Shown: positions 1-9,608, counted from the first letter of the stretch. The stretch is DNA of 64,000 nt from Gillisella vitis (GCF_001541345.2 NZ_LMVL02000005.1:310001-374000), one strand, 5' to 3'. The notes: generated by a model not told the origin, from the sequence alone. Numbers and translations are program-made.

Positions 1-176
1 GCCTCATTTTGGCTGGTGATCCGCATGGGTTCGGCCTGATCGGTGCCTGGGTATGGCTGGTATGCCGGATTATTTATATTCCGCTTTATCTGGCGGGAGT
101 TCCCTATATCCGGTCGCTGGTATGGGTGGGCTCGATGGCAGGTCTGGTGGCGATGCTATTGGTTCTGTTATTTTAA
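1..176 (+). CDS. MAPEG family membrane protein, C-terminal fragment
   Basis: This is the 3' end of a gene cut by the left edge. The frame with codons starting at position 3 reads through to TAA at 174-176 and gives about 57 residues. They include AGDPHGFGLIGAWVW and AGVPYIRSLVW, followed by a hydrophobic tail rich in Val and Leu. This pattern fits the last membrane segments of small bacterial MAPEG (membrane-associated eicosanoid/glutathione metabolism) proteins, whose function in bacteria is mostly unknown. The stop lies 33 bases before the LysE-type gene on the same strand, so the two could be co-transcribed. The family call rests only on this C-terminus. Confidence 0.6.
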   Translation, partial: LILAGDPHGFGLIGAWVWLVCRIIYIPLYLAGVPYIRSLVWVGSMAGLVAMLLVLLF

Positions 177-209
177 GCGGCGGCTGATGGCGCGGAGTGA
201 GGAAAGTCG

Positions 210-851
210 ATGCATCCCTATCTGTTTGAACTCGCATCCCTGATGGCTATTTTTGCCTTCGCCATCGTTTCTCCCGGTGCTGATCTGGCCATGGTCATGC
301 GCCAATCCCTGGTGCATGGACGGCGTGAGGCGATCATCACCAGTTTCGGTGTCGGCTCGTCGCTGATGTTTCATGTCACCTACACCATTCTCGGGCTTGG
401 CCTGATCATTTCCCAGTCGATCTATCTGTTCAATATCGTCAAATGGTGTGGTGTCGCCTATCTGCTTTACATCGGTGTGAAGTCTTTGCGGGCGGGTAAA
501 TCCGATATGACGGCGCAGCCAAGCGTGGAGGCGGGCGATCATAAACGCCAGTCGATCTCCAAGTCCTTCTTTCTCGGTTTTGCAGCCAATGCTCTCAATC
601 CGAAACCGGTGTTTTTCTTCCTGTCGATCTTCTCAACGGTGGTCAGCATTCACACGCCGATCGCGGTTAAGTTCGGCTATGGCCTTGTCATGGCAACCTG
701 CCTGATCACCTGGTTTGTCGGCGTCAGTATTTTCATGACGACGCCGAAAATGCGTGCGGCCTTTTCACGCGCCAGCCAATGGATCGACCGCATCAGCGGT
801 GCGGTCTTCATTGTGCTTGGTTTGAAGCTTGCGACGGAAAAGGCCAGTTAA
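210..851 (+). CDS. LysE family translocator (amino acid exporter type)
   Basis: The 213-residue protein has about six hydrophobic segments. Near the N-terminus it carries the family pattern SPGADLAMVMRQSLVHGRR (compare SPGP in RhtB/LysE proteins), and further on FFLGFAANALNPKPVFFFLSIF, whose NPK is also typical. LysE/RhtB proteins export amino acids or their derivatives across the inner membrane; the substrate cannot be told from sequence. The ATG at 210 has a good ribosome site (GAGGAAAG) and the length is normal for the family. It follows the MAPEG gene by 33 bases. A short perfect stem (AAGCGC-TTT-GCGCTT, about 855-869) follows the stop but has no T-run. Confidence 0.85.
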   Translation: MHPYLFELASLMAIFAFAIVSPGADLAMVMRQSLVHGRREAIITSFGVGSSLMFHVTYTILGLGLIISQSIYLFNIVKWCGVAYLLYIGVKSLRAGKSDMTAQPSVEAGDHKRQSISKSFFLGFAANALNPKPVFFFLSIFSTVVSIHTPIAVKFGYGLVMATCLITWFVGVSIFMTTPKMRAAFSRASQWIDRISGAVFIVLGLKLATEKAS

Positions 852-960
852 TGTAAGCGCTTTGCGCTTGTCTCATCTGGGCCTTGGCCCTGTCTGTTCG
901 TGATTTTGCCGGTACCCACAATGATGGGCGGCATAACGTTTGATGTGAAGGAATGATTGA

Positions 961-2367
961 ATGGCATATGATCTTGTTGTCATCGGTAGCGGCCCCGGCG
1001 GTTACGTCTGCGCGATCAAGGCTGCCCAGCTAGGAATGAAGGTGGCTGTTGTCGAGAAGCGTGCCACCTATGGCGGCACCTGCCTCAATATCGGCTGCAT
1101 TCCATCGAAAGCCCTGCTGCATGCGTCCGAAATGTTCCACCATGCCGCCCATGGTATGGCTGAGCTTGGTGTGGATGTCAGCGCGCCGGTGCTGAACCTG
1201 CCGAAGATGATGGCGCACAAGGATGCGACCGTGAAAGCCAATGTCGAAGGTGTGTCTTTCCTGTTCAAGAAGAACAAGATCGATGGTGTCATCGGCACGG
1301 GCAAGATCGTTGCTGCTGGCAAGGTCTCCGTCACCAATGACAAGGGCGAAGAGCAGATCCTCGAGACCAAGAACATCGTCATTGCCACCGGCTCTGATGT
1401 GGCTGGCATTCCCGGCGTGGCCGTGGATATTGATGAGAAGATCATTGTCTCCTCCACCGGCGGCATTGCGCTGGACAAGGTGCCGGGCAAGATGATCGTG
1501 GTTGGCGGCGGCGTTATTGGCCTTGAGCTCGGCTCGGTCTGGGCGCGTCTGGGTGCCAAGGTGACCGTTGTTGAATATCTCGATACCATTCTCGGCGGCA
1601 TGGACGGCGAAGTGTCCAAGCAGTTCCAGCGCATGCTGGTCAAGCAGGGCATGGAATTCAACCTCGGCGCCAAGGTCACCGCCGTTGAAAAGTCCGGCGC
1701 TGGTGCCAAGGTGACGTTCGAGCCTGCCAAGGGCGGCGAAGCCACCGTGCTGGAAGCCGATGTCGTGCTGATCGCCACGGGCCGCAAGCCTTACACCACG
1801 GGCCTTGGCCTTGAGACTGTTGGTGTTACCCTCGACAAACGTGGCCGCGTCGAAATCGACAATCACTTCCAGACCAATATTGCTGGCATTTACGCCATTG
1901 GTGACGTGGTCAAGGGTCCGATGCTGGCGCATAAGGCTGAAGATGAAGGTGTGGCCCTGGCCGAAATCCTCTCCGGTCAGCATGGCCATGTGAATTACGA
2001 TGTCATTCCTGGCGTGGTCTACACCCAGCCGGAAGTCGCCTCTGTCGGCAAGACGGAAGAAGAATTGAAGGCCGCAGGCGTCGTCTACAAGGTCGGCAAG
2101 TTCCCCTTCACCGCCAATGGCCGCGCCCGCGCCATGCTGGCGACGGATGGTTTCGTCAAGGTTCTCGCTGATAAGGAGACCGACCGTGTCCTCGGCGTTC
2201 ACATCATCGGCCTTGGGGCAGGTGAAATGATCCATGAAGCGGCTGTGCTGATGGAGTTCGGCGGCTCTTCGGAGGATCTCGGTCGCACCTGCCATGCGCA
2301 TCCGACCATGTCGGAAGCCGTGAAGGAAGCAGCAATGGCCACCTTCGCCAAGCCGATCCACATGTGA
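961..2367 (+). CDS. lpdA: Dihydrolipoyl dehydrogenase (E3 subunit)
   Basis: This FAD- and NAD-dependent enzyme reoxidises dihydrolipoamide in the pyruvate/2-oxoglutarate dehydrogenase complexes. The 468-residue protein starts with the FAD-binding GSGPGG motif (residues 9-14). The redox-active disulfide is C41/C46 in GGTCLNIGCIPSK. The NAD-binding GGGVIGLELGSVW is central, and ATGRKP and GDVVKGPMLAHKA follow. The catalytic His-Glu pair is H447 and E452 in HAHPTMSEAV. AAGGAATG before the ATG at 961 is a fair ribosome site. The E1/E2 genes are not in the window, so the partner complex is probably the 2-oxoglutarate dehydrogenase, as in other rhizobia (inference). A strong hairpin terminator follows. 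Confidence 0.97.
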   Translation: MAYDLVVIGSGPGGYVCAIKAAQLGMKVAVVEKRATYGGTCLNIGCIPSKALLHASEMFHHAAHGMAELGVDVSAPVLNLPKMMAHKDATVKANVEGVSFLFKKNKIDGVIGTGKIVAAGKVSVTNDKGEEQILETKNIVIATGSDVAGIPGVAVDIDEKIIVSSTGGIALDKVPGKMIVVGGGVIGLELGSVWARLGAKVTVVEYLDTILGGMDGEVSKQFQRMLVKQGMEFNLGAKVTAVEKSGAGAKVTFEPAKGGEATVLEADVVLIATGRKPYTTGLGLETVGVTLDKRGRVEIDNHFQTNIAGIYAIGDVVKGPMLAHKAEDEGVALAEILSGQHGHVNYDVIPGVVYTQPEVASVGKTEEELKAAGVVYKVGKFPFTANGRARAMLATDGFVKVLADKETDRVLGVHIIGLGAGEMIHEAAVLMEFGGSSEDLGRTCHAHPTMSEAVKEAAMATFAKPIHM

Positions 2368-2425
2368 TCTGCGCTCTTTTTTAAAAGAAGAGAGAAGCCA
2401 GTTATTATCGTTTTGCAATCTCGAG

Positions 2426-2457
2426 AGCCGTGGCTTGATGTTCAAGCCACGGCTTTT
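2426..2457. terminator. Bidirectional intrinsic terminator between lpdA and the TraB-family gene
   Basis: There is a perfect 13-bp stem (AGCCGTGGCTTGA at 2426-2438, complement at 2442-2454) with a 3-base loop. A short T-run follows on the plus strand. It lies between two convergent genes (lpdA stop 2367, minus-strand stop 2464), so it can serve both. Confidence 0.85.
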
Positions 2458-2463
2458 CTGATT

Positions 2464-3564
2464 TTATTGCAGGGCCGTCAGGGTGAAGCCCTGAGCACGG
2501 AGCAATTCGACCAGACCTTTTTCGCCCGGCAGATGTAAGGCGCCGACCGCCATGAAGATCTTGCCCTGGTTGAGATGCGGCCCAGCGCGCTCTGCCATCA
2601 CCATGTTGCGGTCGATCACGATCCGCTGATCGAAATCGGCATGGCCGTCAGTTTTGGCGGTCTTGGCATCCGGTGCAACCGCTTGCATCATCGGCATGAT
2701 CTCGCCAACCTCGCCTTTCAGGTAAAGGGAGATCATGGTTTCATTGACGTCATTGATCTTGTCACCAAGCTCGACGGACTCAATCAAGGATTGTAAATGA
2801 AAATCCATCGGCAGGTCGTTCATTGCTGCCAATTGTTCGGCATAGGTTTCCAGTCCGACCACCCGCTTGCCAGCCTTGGCGGCATTTTCGGCAATCTGCT
2901 TGTCGAGGAAGGACTGTCCCTCGGCTTTGCGGGCCTTTTCGCAGGCCGGAAGGGCGACGAAAGCCGCGAGAATCCAGGGCTTCATCCTGTTGACGGCGGT
3001 GAGCGATAGACCTCGTTGTTTCAGTCCGGCTTCGAGCGTTGCCGTCTGCTCCGGTGTCAGGCGGCTGGTAATTGTCGTGCCATCGGTAAACATCGACAGT
3101 TCGGGCTTTGCCAGAAGCGCGAGGGCGGCTTTCTTGTCGTCGAGGACCTCATCGGATTCAACGATAATGGTATCGGCTGCCGCTGCTGCGTCCGGTGCGC
3201 CTTTCGGCATTGTCAGTACGCGCGGGTCGGTGACATGCATGGTGCCAAGCAGGAAGGACGGTGCAATGCCTGGCTTTTCGATCTTCCAGAAAATCGAATG
3301 GCCATTCGGCACCTTGGCCGCTTCGGCCTCCAGCGCTTGATAGGCTTTCGGGTCCTTTTGCAGCAACTCCGGCAGGAGATCGCGTCCGGTGCAGGAAAGG
3401 TCTTCGGCCCTGACAAAGCTCGATGACACGATAGCTGCAATCAGCAACGTCAGGAACAGCAGTGGTACGGCCATGACGATGGCCAAGGCGTGTTCAGTCC
3501 AGCGAGGGGCAGCCCAGCGGGAGACGCTTGTGTTTATCGCTGACATATTCTTGGCTTTAAACAT
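2464..3564 (-). CDS. TraB/GumN family protein (putative membrane-anchored protease-like)
   Basis: The protein has 366 residues. An N-terminal hydrophobic segment (about residues 26-50) ends near FVRAEDLSC, so it is probably a signal anchor or signal peptide with the bulk in the periplasm. The two hallmark motifs of the TraB/GumN (Tiki-related) family are present: GTMHVTD in the first half and VGALHLPGEKG near the C-terminus. Some members of this fold are metalloproteases. The bacterial function is not established, so no reaction is assigned. It lies 95 bases downstream of xerC on the same strand. The start is uncertain: ATG at 3564 or 3546. Confidence 0.8.
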   Translation of the reverse strand: MFKAKNMSAINTSVSRWAAPRWTEHALAIVMAVPLLFLTLLIAAIVSSSFVRAEDLSCTGRDLLPELLQKDPKAYQALEAEAAKVPNGHSIFWKIEKPGIAPSFLLGTMHVTDPRVLTMPKGAPDAAAAADTIIVESDEVLDDKKAALALLAKPELSMFTDGTTITSRLTPEQTATLEAGLKQRGLSLTAVNRMKPWILAAFVALPACEKARKAEGQSFLDKQIAENAAKAGKRVVGLETYAEQLAAMNDLPMDFHLQSLIESVELGDKINDVNETMISLYLKGEVGEIMPMMQAVAPDAKTAKTDGHADFDQRIVIDRNMVMAERAGPHLNQGKIFMAVGALHLPGEKGLVELLRAQGFTLTALQ

Positions 3565-3659
3565 CCTGCCTGCTTTCTGAGGTCCATCTGGGCGTGTCTG
3601 TCTGGCGACGCCGGTTCCCTTTTTCCCGAACCCTATTTTCCAAATTTAAACATTTGGTA

Positions 3660-4628
3660 TCACGCGCGGGGATGCGCCCGGTCATACACATCCAGTAGCC
3701 GTGCCGAATCCACGCCGGTATAGATCTGGGTGGTGGAGAGGCTCGCATGGCCAAGCAATTCCTGAATGGTGCGCAGGTCGCCGCCCCCGCTCAGCAGATG
3801 CGTGGCAAAGGAATGGCGCAACGCATGCGGCGTTGCGGTATCGGGCAGACCGAGTGCCGAGCGTAGCCGCTGCATTTCCCGCTGGATGATGCCTTGCTGC
3901 AACTTCCCGCCGCGCGCGCCGCGAAACAGCGGCTCTGCGGCTGGCAGATGATAGGGGCAGAGGCTTTGATAGGATTCAACCGCTTGCCGCACAATGGGCA
4001 GGAGCGGCACGAGCCGGGTCTTGTTGCCCTTGCCGGTCACGCGCAGCGTGGTCGTCGTGGCGACGATATCAGCGGGTGTCAGGTTCAGCGCTTCAGAAAT
4101 GCGCAACCCACAGCCATAGAGCAAAGCAAAAACCGCAGCGTCGCGCGCCGCGATCCAAGGCTCCTCATTCAATTGTGTTTCTGCGGCCACCACCGTCAAA
4201 GCCTGGGCGGCGCTGAGCGGCTTCGGTAGCGATTTCGGCTGCTTGGGTGAGCGAATGGCACCTGCACCAGCAGCATTGACCAGGCCTTTGCGCTCCAGAT
4301 AGCGCAAGAGCGACCGGACACCGGCGAGATGACGACCGAGCGAGCGAGCGCCAGCACCTTCCTTGCGGCGTGACGACAAAAATGCGCGCAGGTCGGAAGG
4401 CCGTAACGCCTTGATATCATCGATTGAAGGAGGACCGCCGAAATAGCCGGTCAGAAATCCCAGAAACTGACGGGTATCGCGTTCATAGGCGGTCAACGTG
4501 TGATCGGCGAGCCGCCTTTGTCCAGACAGGCTCGCAAGCCAGTTCTGGCGTTCCGCCATCAGGTCGGGGGCGGCAATCAACAGCAGTTCTGTCACGGCAG
4601 GGCCTTCGTGATTGATCGTCTCATACAA
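3660..4628 (-). CDS. xerC: Tyrosine recombinase XerC
   Basis: This site-specific recombinase acts with XerD at the chromosomal dif site to resolve dimers before cell division. All catalytic residues are visible: R176 (GCGLRISEAL), K200 (VTGKGNKTR), H268 and R271 (HALRHSFATHLL), H294 (LLGHASLSTT) and nucleophile Y303 (QIYTGVD). The N-terminal SAM-like core-binding domain covers about residues 28-115. At 322 residues it is slightly longer than usual, and the first ATG has no clear ribosome site, so the true start may lie about 11-23 codons inside. Assignment to XerC rather than XerD follows its position beside priA and lpdA and the separate xerD at 62553-63551. Confidence 0.93.
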   Translation of the reverse strand: MYETINHEGPAVTELLLIAAPDLMAERQNWLASLSGQRRLADHTLTAYERDTRQFLGFLTGYFGGPPSIDDIKALRPSDLRAFLSSRRKEGAGARSLGRHLAGVRSLLRYLERKGLVNAAGAGAIRSPKQPKSLPKPLSAAQALTVVAAETQLNEEPWIAARDAAVFALLYGCGLRISEALNLTPADIVATTTTLRVTGKGNKTRLVPLLPIVRQAVESYQSLCPYHLPAAEPLFRGARGGKLQQGIIQREMQRLRSALGLPDTATPHALRHSFATHLLSGGGDLRTIQELLGHASLSTTQIYTGVDSARLLDVYDRAHPRA

Positions 4629-4952
4629 TGTGTCTGTCTTGGTTGTCTGTCTTGGTCTTAAACAGTCCAGGAATCACACACCAAAGCCATCCTGCCGGAG
4701 AGCCATTAGGGAAGGATTAACCGACGCGCCCAGGTCGCCCGACCGATGCGACGTATGCCAAGGCGTGCATTGAAGACATTAAATATACTCTTAGTTTATG
4801 TTGGTTTAACAATCGTCAAAATCGGTTCTATACTTTGGTTTTATACCCTCAATATTGAGGGGATATTTTGAATATATTAATAGTCGAAATATCTAAATGG
4901 CGACCAATCTGAAGATCTTGCGGGAAGATCTCGGCTGGCGAAAGAAACCAAC
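4629..4952. other. Intergenic region between divergent xerC and chemoreceptor gene
   Basis: No gene is supported here. The sequence is AT-rich in its second half and holds a perfect 16-bp palindrome at 4846-4861. Near 4912-4932 there is a small direct repeat of GAAGATCT. The promoters of both divergent genes must lie here. Confidence 0.6.
4846..4861. repeat. Perfect 16-bp palindrome upstream of the chemoreceptor gene
   Basis: CCCTCAATATTGAGGG is a perfect inverted repeat with no spacer, about 90 bases before the ATG of the chemoreceptor gene, in an AT-rich promoter-like stretch. It could be a dimer-binding operator. No regulator is known to me for this exact site. Confidence 0.5.
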
Positions 4953-7289
4953 ATGCAGTTTAAGTCCATACAAATGAAAATTGCCGTGCTTGCAGGTCTT
5001 TGCGTCCTGTCGGCCACGGCTGGCCTGGTCGGCTATGGCATTGTCTCTGCCGGGCAGACAAGGGATTTTGTCGGCGATAACGTTACTAAGCTCACCGAAG
5101 CCAAAACCCGTGAAGCCCTGTCCACGCTCGCTTCCACCCAGTCGGGCATCATCCGATCATCGCTGGATGGGGCTTTCGATGCAGCACGGAATCTGGCACG
5201 CAGTTTTGAGATTATTGCGGGCGACAAGGTCCATAGTACGGCAGTGGAGCTGAGGCGCGGGCAGCTTAACGCCATGTTGTTGAACCTGCTCAAGGATAAC
5301 CCACGTTTCAATGGCACCTATAGCGCCTGGGAGCCGAACGCGCTCGATGGCAATGACAGCCAGTTCCGCGACCGCCGCGATATGGGGTCCGATGCGACGG
5401 GGCGCTTCCTGCCCTATTGGACCCGGGATGCGGCGGGCAAGGTCGCCATTCAACCGCTTGTCGAATATGACAGTGCGGACTTGCATCCGAACGGAGTGAT
5501 GAAGGGCGGCTGGTATATCGGCCCGCAGCAGGGCGGGGGCGAGAGCATTCTCGATCCATTGCCCTATATCGTTCAGGGCAAGAACGTGTTTCTTGCCACC
5601 ATGTCTGTGCCAATCATGATTGATGGCAAGTTTCGCGGTGTCGCCGGGGCCGATTTCGATCTCGGCTTCGTGCAGAAGCTGGCAGAGGATGTGCGAGTCT
5701 CAATCTATGGTGGCAAGGCAGGCGTTAAGATCGTGAGTTACAAGGGGCTTGTGGTCGCCGATAGTGAGCATCCCGACACAATCGGGCAGCGTTTTGACAA
5801 GACGACACCGGCGCTCTCCGGCCTTCTACCGATGATCCAGGGTGGCAAGGCCGACGTTATTGCCGATGCCGATCAGTTTCAGGCATTTTCCCCAATCGCC
5901 ATTGGGCGTACCAAGACACCATGGTCGGTGATTGTGTCCGTGCCCAGGCCGGTGGCGATGGCCGAGGCAATCAGCCTGGACCAGGCTCTGAGCCAGCGCG
6001 GTGGCAGTGATATCATCTTCCAGGCGATCGTCGCCCTGATCATTGCGGCCGGTGGTATCGGTGCCATGTGGTTCGTGGCGCTCAGCATTGCCAAGCCCAT
6101 CCGGGCCATGACGGCCAGCATGGGCCAGCTTGCTGGCGGCGAGACGGATATCATCATTCCTGGCGCGGGCAGGGCCGATGAAATCGGTGCTATGGCCGAT
6201 GCGGTCGGCGTGTTCCGTGACAATGCAGTCGCGAACCGCCAACTGGAGCAGGATGCGACCGCCAGCCGCCTGACGACGGAAACTGAACGCCGCCGCACCG
6301 CAGAAGTCGACAGGTTGCGGGCCGAAGCGATGGCCCAGGCCACGTCCGGCCTTGCCGATGGCCTCAAGCATCTTGCCAATGCCGATTTGACGTTCCGGCT
6401 GGACCAGCCCTTCGCGCCGGAATTCGAAAGCCTGCGGGCCGATTTCAACGCGGCCATCACCCAGTTGCGCGAGGCAATGATCGCCGTGACCCAGGCCTCG
6501 CAATCGATTGACAATGGCTCACTGGAAATCAGCGGTAGTTCCGATGAACTGTCCAAGCGCACGGAACAGCAGGCGGCATCGCTGGAAGAGACCGCCGCAG
6601 CCCTGGATCAGATCACCGCCAATGTCGGCAATTCCTCCAAGCGTGCCGAAGAAGCAAGAACAGTCGCCGTCGAGGCCAATAGCAGTGCGACCAGCTCGGG
6701 CCGTGTTGTGGCGGATGCGGTCAATGCTATGCAGCGCATCGAACAATCGTCCAACCAGATCGCCAATATTATCGGGGTGATCGACGAGATTGCTTTCCAG
6801 ACCAATCTTCTGGCGCTGAACGCCGGCGTTGAAGCGGCGCGGGCGGGCGAGGCGGGTAAGGGTTTTGCTGTCGTCGCTCAGGAAGTCCGCGAGCTTGCCC
6901 AGCGCTCCGCCCAGGCGGCCCGCGAAATCAAGGAACTGATCCGCAATTCGACGGTCGAAGTGGACAGAGGCGTGGAACTGGTGCGCAATACTGGTGAATC
7001 ACTAAAGACCATTGTGGATTATATCGTGACGATCAACCGGCATATGGATGCCATTGCTCTGTCCGCGGGCGAACAGTCTGTCGGGCTGTCCGAAGTCAAC
7101 ACTGCGGTAAACCAGATGGACCAAGTCACCCAGAAAAATGCCGCCATGGTCGAGGAAACCAATGCGGCGAGTGCGGCGCTGGCCTCCGAGGCAACGGTTC
7201 TGCTTGATCTGGTCCGGCGGTTCAATCTTCATCCCTCCCACGGAAACACCGGTTCTCAGCAGTTGTCCGGCTTGCGACGGGTGGGGTGA
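4953..7289 (+). CDS. Methyl-accepting chemotaxis protein with periplasmic Cache sensor
   Basis: This 778-residue transmembrane receptor has TM1 at about 8-32 and a large periplasmic region at about 33-352. That region shows the double-Cache/PDC pattern (PYWTRD, GGWY, PLPYIVQGK, VPIMIDGKFRGVAGADFDL) typical of sensors for small amines, amino acids or organic acids. TM2 is at about 354-378, with HAMP at 379-432, a second HAMP-like helical segment, and a signalling domain with the hairpin tip IDEIAFQTNLLALNAGVEAARAGEAGKGF. No C-terminal CheR/CheB-tethering pentapeptide is evident. The ligand cannot be read from sequence. It is monocistronic by position, far from the che operon at 41-50 kb, whose CheA/CheW it presumably uses. 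Confidence 0.92.
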   Translation: MQFKSIQMKIAVLAGLCVLSATAGLVGYGIVSAGQTRDFVGDNVTKLTEAKTREALSTLASTQSGIIRSSLDGAFDAARNLARSFEIIAGDKVHSTAVELRRGQLNAMLLNLLKDNPRFNGTYSAWEPNALDGNDSQFRDRRDMGSDATGRFLPYWTRDAAGKVAIQPLVEYDSADLHPNGVMKGGWYIGPQQGGGESILDPLPYIVQGKNVFLATMSVPIMIDGKFRGVAGADFDLGFVQKLAEDVRVSIYGGKAGVKIVSYKGLVVADSEHPDTIGQRFDKTTPALSGLLPMIQGGKADVIADADQFQAFSPIAIGRTKTPWSVIVSVPRPVAMAEAISLDQALSQRGGSDIIFQAIVALIIAAGGIGAMWFVALSIAKPIRAMTASMGQLAGGETDIIIPGAGRADEIGAMADAVGVFRDNAVANRQLEQDATASRLTTETERRRTAEVDRLRAEAMAQATSGLADGLKHLANADLTFRLDQPFAPEFESLRADFNAAITQLREAMIAVTQASQSIDNGSLEISGSSDELSKRTEQQAASLEETAAALDQITANVGNSSKRAEEARTVAVEANSSATSSGRVVADAVNAMQRIEQSSNQIANIIGVIDEIAFQTNLLALNAGVEAARAGEAGKGFAVVAQEVRELAQRSAQAAREIKELIRNSTVEVDRGVELVRNTGESLKTIVDYIVTINRHMDAIALSAGEQSVGLSEVNTAVNQMDQVTQKNAAMVEETNAASAALASEATVLLDLVRRFNLHPSHGNTGSQQLSGLRRVG

Positions 7290-7388
7290 GCACCCTACTG
7301 CCCGCATCCATCCCGGTGTCGGGTGCGGGCCATCACGGCGTAAATTTCCGGTTCCATTTTGTTCTGTTCGGGGGCATGGTCCGGCGCA

Positions 7389-9608
7389 ATGAGCACCGAA
7401 TCGTCAGATCTGTTTGGTCCGCGCGCCAAGGCCGGTCCTGCACGCCGCGCCGTCCCCGTCCTGGTGCCCTTGCCGGCGCCGGGGCCTTACAGTTACGCCG
7501 TTCCCGATGAGATGATGCTGACGCCGGGCGCCATCGTGCAAGTGCCGCTTGGGCCGCGCAAAGTGGTCGGAGTTGTCTGGGATGGCGACGATGATGGGGC
7601 CAAGGTCGATCCCGCTAAATTGCGCAGTATCGAAAAGCTATTCGATTGCCCTCCGCTGGACGTGGGTATGCGCCGGTTCATCGACTGGGTGGCGGCCTAT
7701 ACTCTTTCTCCGCCCGGATTGGTGGCTCGCATGGCCTTGCGTGCGCCTGCCGCTTTCGATCCGGACCCGATGATCGAGGGCTTACGCTACAGCGGTCATG
7801 CCCCGGAAAAACTGACCCCGGCCCGCAGGAAAGTGCTGGAATTGGCTGAGGATGGGCTTTCCTGGACCAAGAGCGGGCTTGCTCATGCGGCAGGGGTCTC
7901 GACCTCGGTTGTTGACGGCATGGCAAAGCTCGGCCTGTTTGAAACCGTATTTCTGCCGCCTCCACCCTTGGTGGCGCCGCCGGATCCGGATTACGCCGCC
8001 CATCGCCTCTCCGGTCCGCAGCTGGGCGCAGCCGAGGTGCTGGTGGAGAGTGTTCGGGATGGCGGGTTTTCGGTGGCGCTGATCGATGGCGTCACAGGGT
8101 CCGGCAAGACGGAAGTCTATTTCGAAGCGATTGCCGAAACCCTGCGCCAGGGCCGCCAGGTGCTGATCCTTCTACCGGAAATCGCTCTGACCACCGCTTT
8201 TCTGGAGCGGTTTCAGGACCGCTTTGGTGCCAAGCCCGGCGAATGGCATTCCGATCTCGCCACCAGGACGCGGGAAAAAGTCTGGCGGCAGACAGCGACA
8301 GGCGACATCCGGGTGGTGGCCGGTGCGCGCTCGGCGTTGTTTCTGCCCTTTGCCGATCTGGGGCTGATCATTGTCGATGAGGAGCATGATCCGGCCTTCA
8401 AGCAGGAAGACAGGGTGTTCTACAATGCCAGGGACATGGCGGTGGTGCGGGCGCGGATTGCCAGCATTCCTGCTGTGCTGGTGTCGGCCACGCCGTCCGT
8501 CGAAAGTCAGGTCAACAGTTATAGCGGTCGCTACAAGCGTATTCACCTGCCGACCCGTTTTGCCGATGCGGCGATGCCGGATCTGCATCTTGTCGATATG
8601 CGCCGCCATCCGCCGGAACGGGGCGGGTTTCTTTCACCTCTCATGCTGCGGGCCATCGGCAAGACGGTGGAAAAGCAGCAACAGGCGTTGTTGTTTCTCA
8701 ATCGGCGGGGCTATGCACCGCTCACGCTGTGCCGGGTCTGTGGCCATCGGTTCCAATGCCCGCAATGCTCCAGTTGGCTGGTGGAACACCGGTTTCGCGG
8801 TCAGATTCAATGCCATCAATGCGGTTATACCGAGCCGACGCCCAATGCTTGCCCCGAATGCGGGACGCTGGACCATCTCGTTGCCTGCGGGCCGGGCGTG
8901 GAGCGGATTGCCGAGGAGGTGGAGCGGCACTTCCCAGACGCGCGCACGCTGGTCTTGTCGTCGGATCTCGGCGGCGTCAAACGGCTCAGGCTGGAACTGG
9001 AAGCCATTGCCAAGGGCGAGGCGGATATCGTCATCGGCACGCAATTGGTGGCCAAGGGGCATAATTTTCCGCTGATGACGCTTGTCGGTATCGTTGATGC
9101 CGATATCGGCCTGGCCAATGGCGATCCACGCGCCGCCGAGCGAACCTTTCAGCTGTTGAGCCAGGTGACGGGTCGGGCGGGGCGTACCGGTTTGAAAAGT
9201 CATGGCCTTTTGCAAACATATCAGCCGCAGCATCCGGTGATGCAAGCCATTGTTTCCGGCGATGCCGATGCGTTTTACGAGCGGGAAATTACCGAGCGGG
9301 AGCGGGCGGTGCTGCCGCCTTACGGGCGGCTGGTCTCGATCATCGTGTCGGCAGACAACAGGGCGGATGCCGAAACCCATGCCCGGCAATTGCGCCAGGC
9401 CGCCCCTGCTGTCGGCGGCATCGCCATTCTGGGGCCTGCCGAGGCACCTCTGGCGTTGATCCGTGGCCGCCATCGTTTCCGCCTGCTCATTCATGGGCGC
9501 AAAGCCAGCGACATGCAGGCTTTTGTCGCGGCGATGCTGAGCAACGGCCCGAAAGAGCGTCGCTCCATCCAGGTGCAAGTCGATGTCGATCCGCAGAGCT
9601 TTCTTTGA
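7389..9608 (+). CDS. priA: Primosomal protein N' (PriA replication-restart helicase)
   Basis: This 3'-5' DNA helicase reloads the replisome at stalled forks. The N-terminal 3'-DNA-binding domain is followed by Walker A (GVTGSGKTEVY), the DEEH box (VDEEHDPAFKQ), SATPS, the zinc-binding module with paired cysteines (CRVCG, CPQCS, CHQCG, CPECG), and the C-terminal helicase motifs including GTQLVAKGHNFP and QVTGRAGR. I start at ATG 7389 (MSTESSDLF); a TTG 30 bases upstream extends the frame by ten unconvincing residues. The length of about 739 residues matches the family. A GC-rich hairpin (7300-7330) without a T-run separates it from the receptor gene upstream. Confidence 0.96.
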   Translation: MSTESSDLFGPRAKAGPARRAVPVLVPLPAPGPYSYAVPDEMMLTPGAIVQVPLGPRKVVGVVWDGDDDGAKVDPAKLRSIEKLFDCPPLDVGMRRFIDWVAAYTLSPPGLVARMALRAPAAFDPDPMIEGLRYSGHAPEKLTPARRKVLELAEDGLSWTKSGLAHAAGVSTSVVDGMAKLGLFETVFLPPPPLVAPPDPDYAAHRLSGPQLGAAEVLVESVRDGGFSVALIDGVTGSGKTEVYFEAIAETLRQGRQVLILLPEIALTTAFLERFQDRFGAKPGEWHSDLATRTREKVWRQTATGDIRVVAGARSALFLPFADLGLIIVDEEHDPAFKQEDRVFYNARDMAVVRARIASIPAVLVSATPSVESQVNSYSGRYKRIHLPTRFADAAMPDLHLVDMRRHPPERGGFLSPLMLRAIGKTVEKQQQALLFLNRRGYAPLTLCRVCGHRFQCPQCSSWLVEHRFRGQIQCHQCGYTEPTPNACPECGTLDHLVACGPGVERIAEEVERHFPDARTLVLSSDLGGVKRLRLELEAIAKGEADIVIGTQLVAKGHNFPLMTLVGIVDADIGLANGDPRAAERTFQLLSQVTGRAGRTGLKSHGLLQTYQPQHPVMQAIVSGDADAFYEREITERERAVLPPYGRLVSIIVSADNRADAETHARQLRQAAPAVGGIAILGPAEAPLALIRGRHRFRLLIHGRKASDMQAFVAAMLSNGPKERRSIQVQVDVDPQSFL

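Noticed and set aside
1030..2445. 471-codon open frame antisense to lpdA
   Set aside because: It is the codon-position shadow of a GC-rich gene, low in complexity and rich in His/Arg/Gly, with no family likeness. lpdA has every catalytic motif.
7300..7330. GC-rich hairpin after the first chemoreceptor gene as a terminator
   Set aside because: The stem is good but there is no T-run, so termination is not supported.
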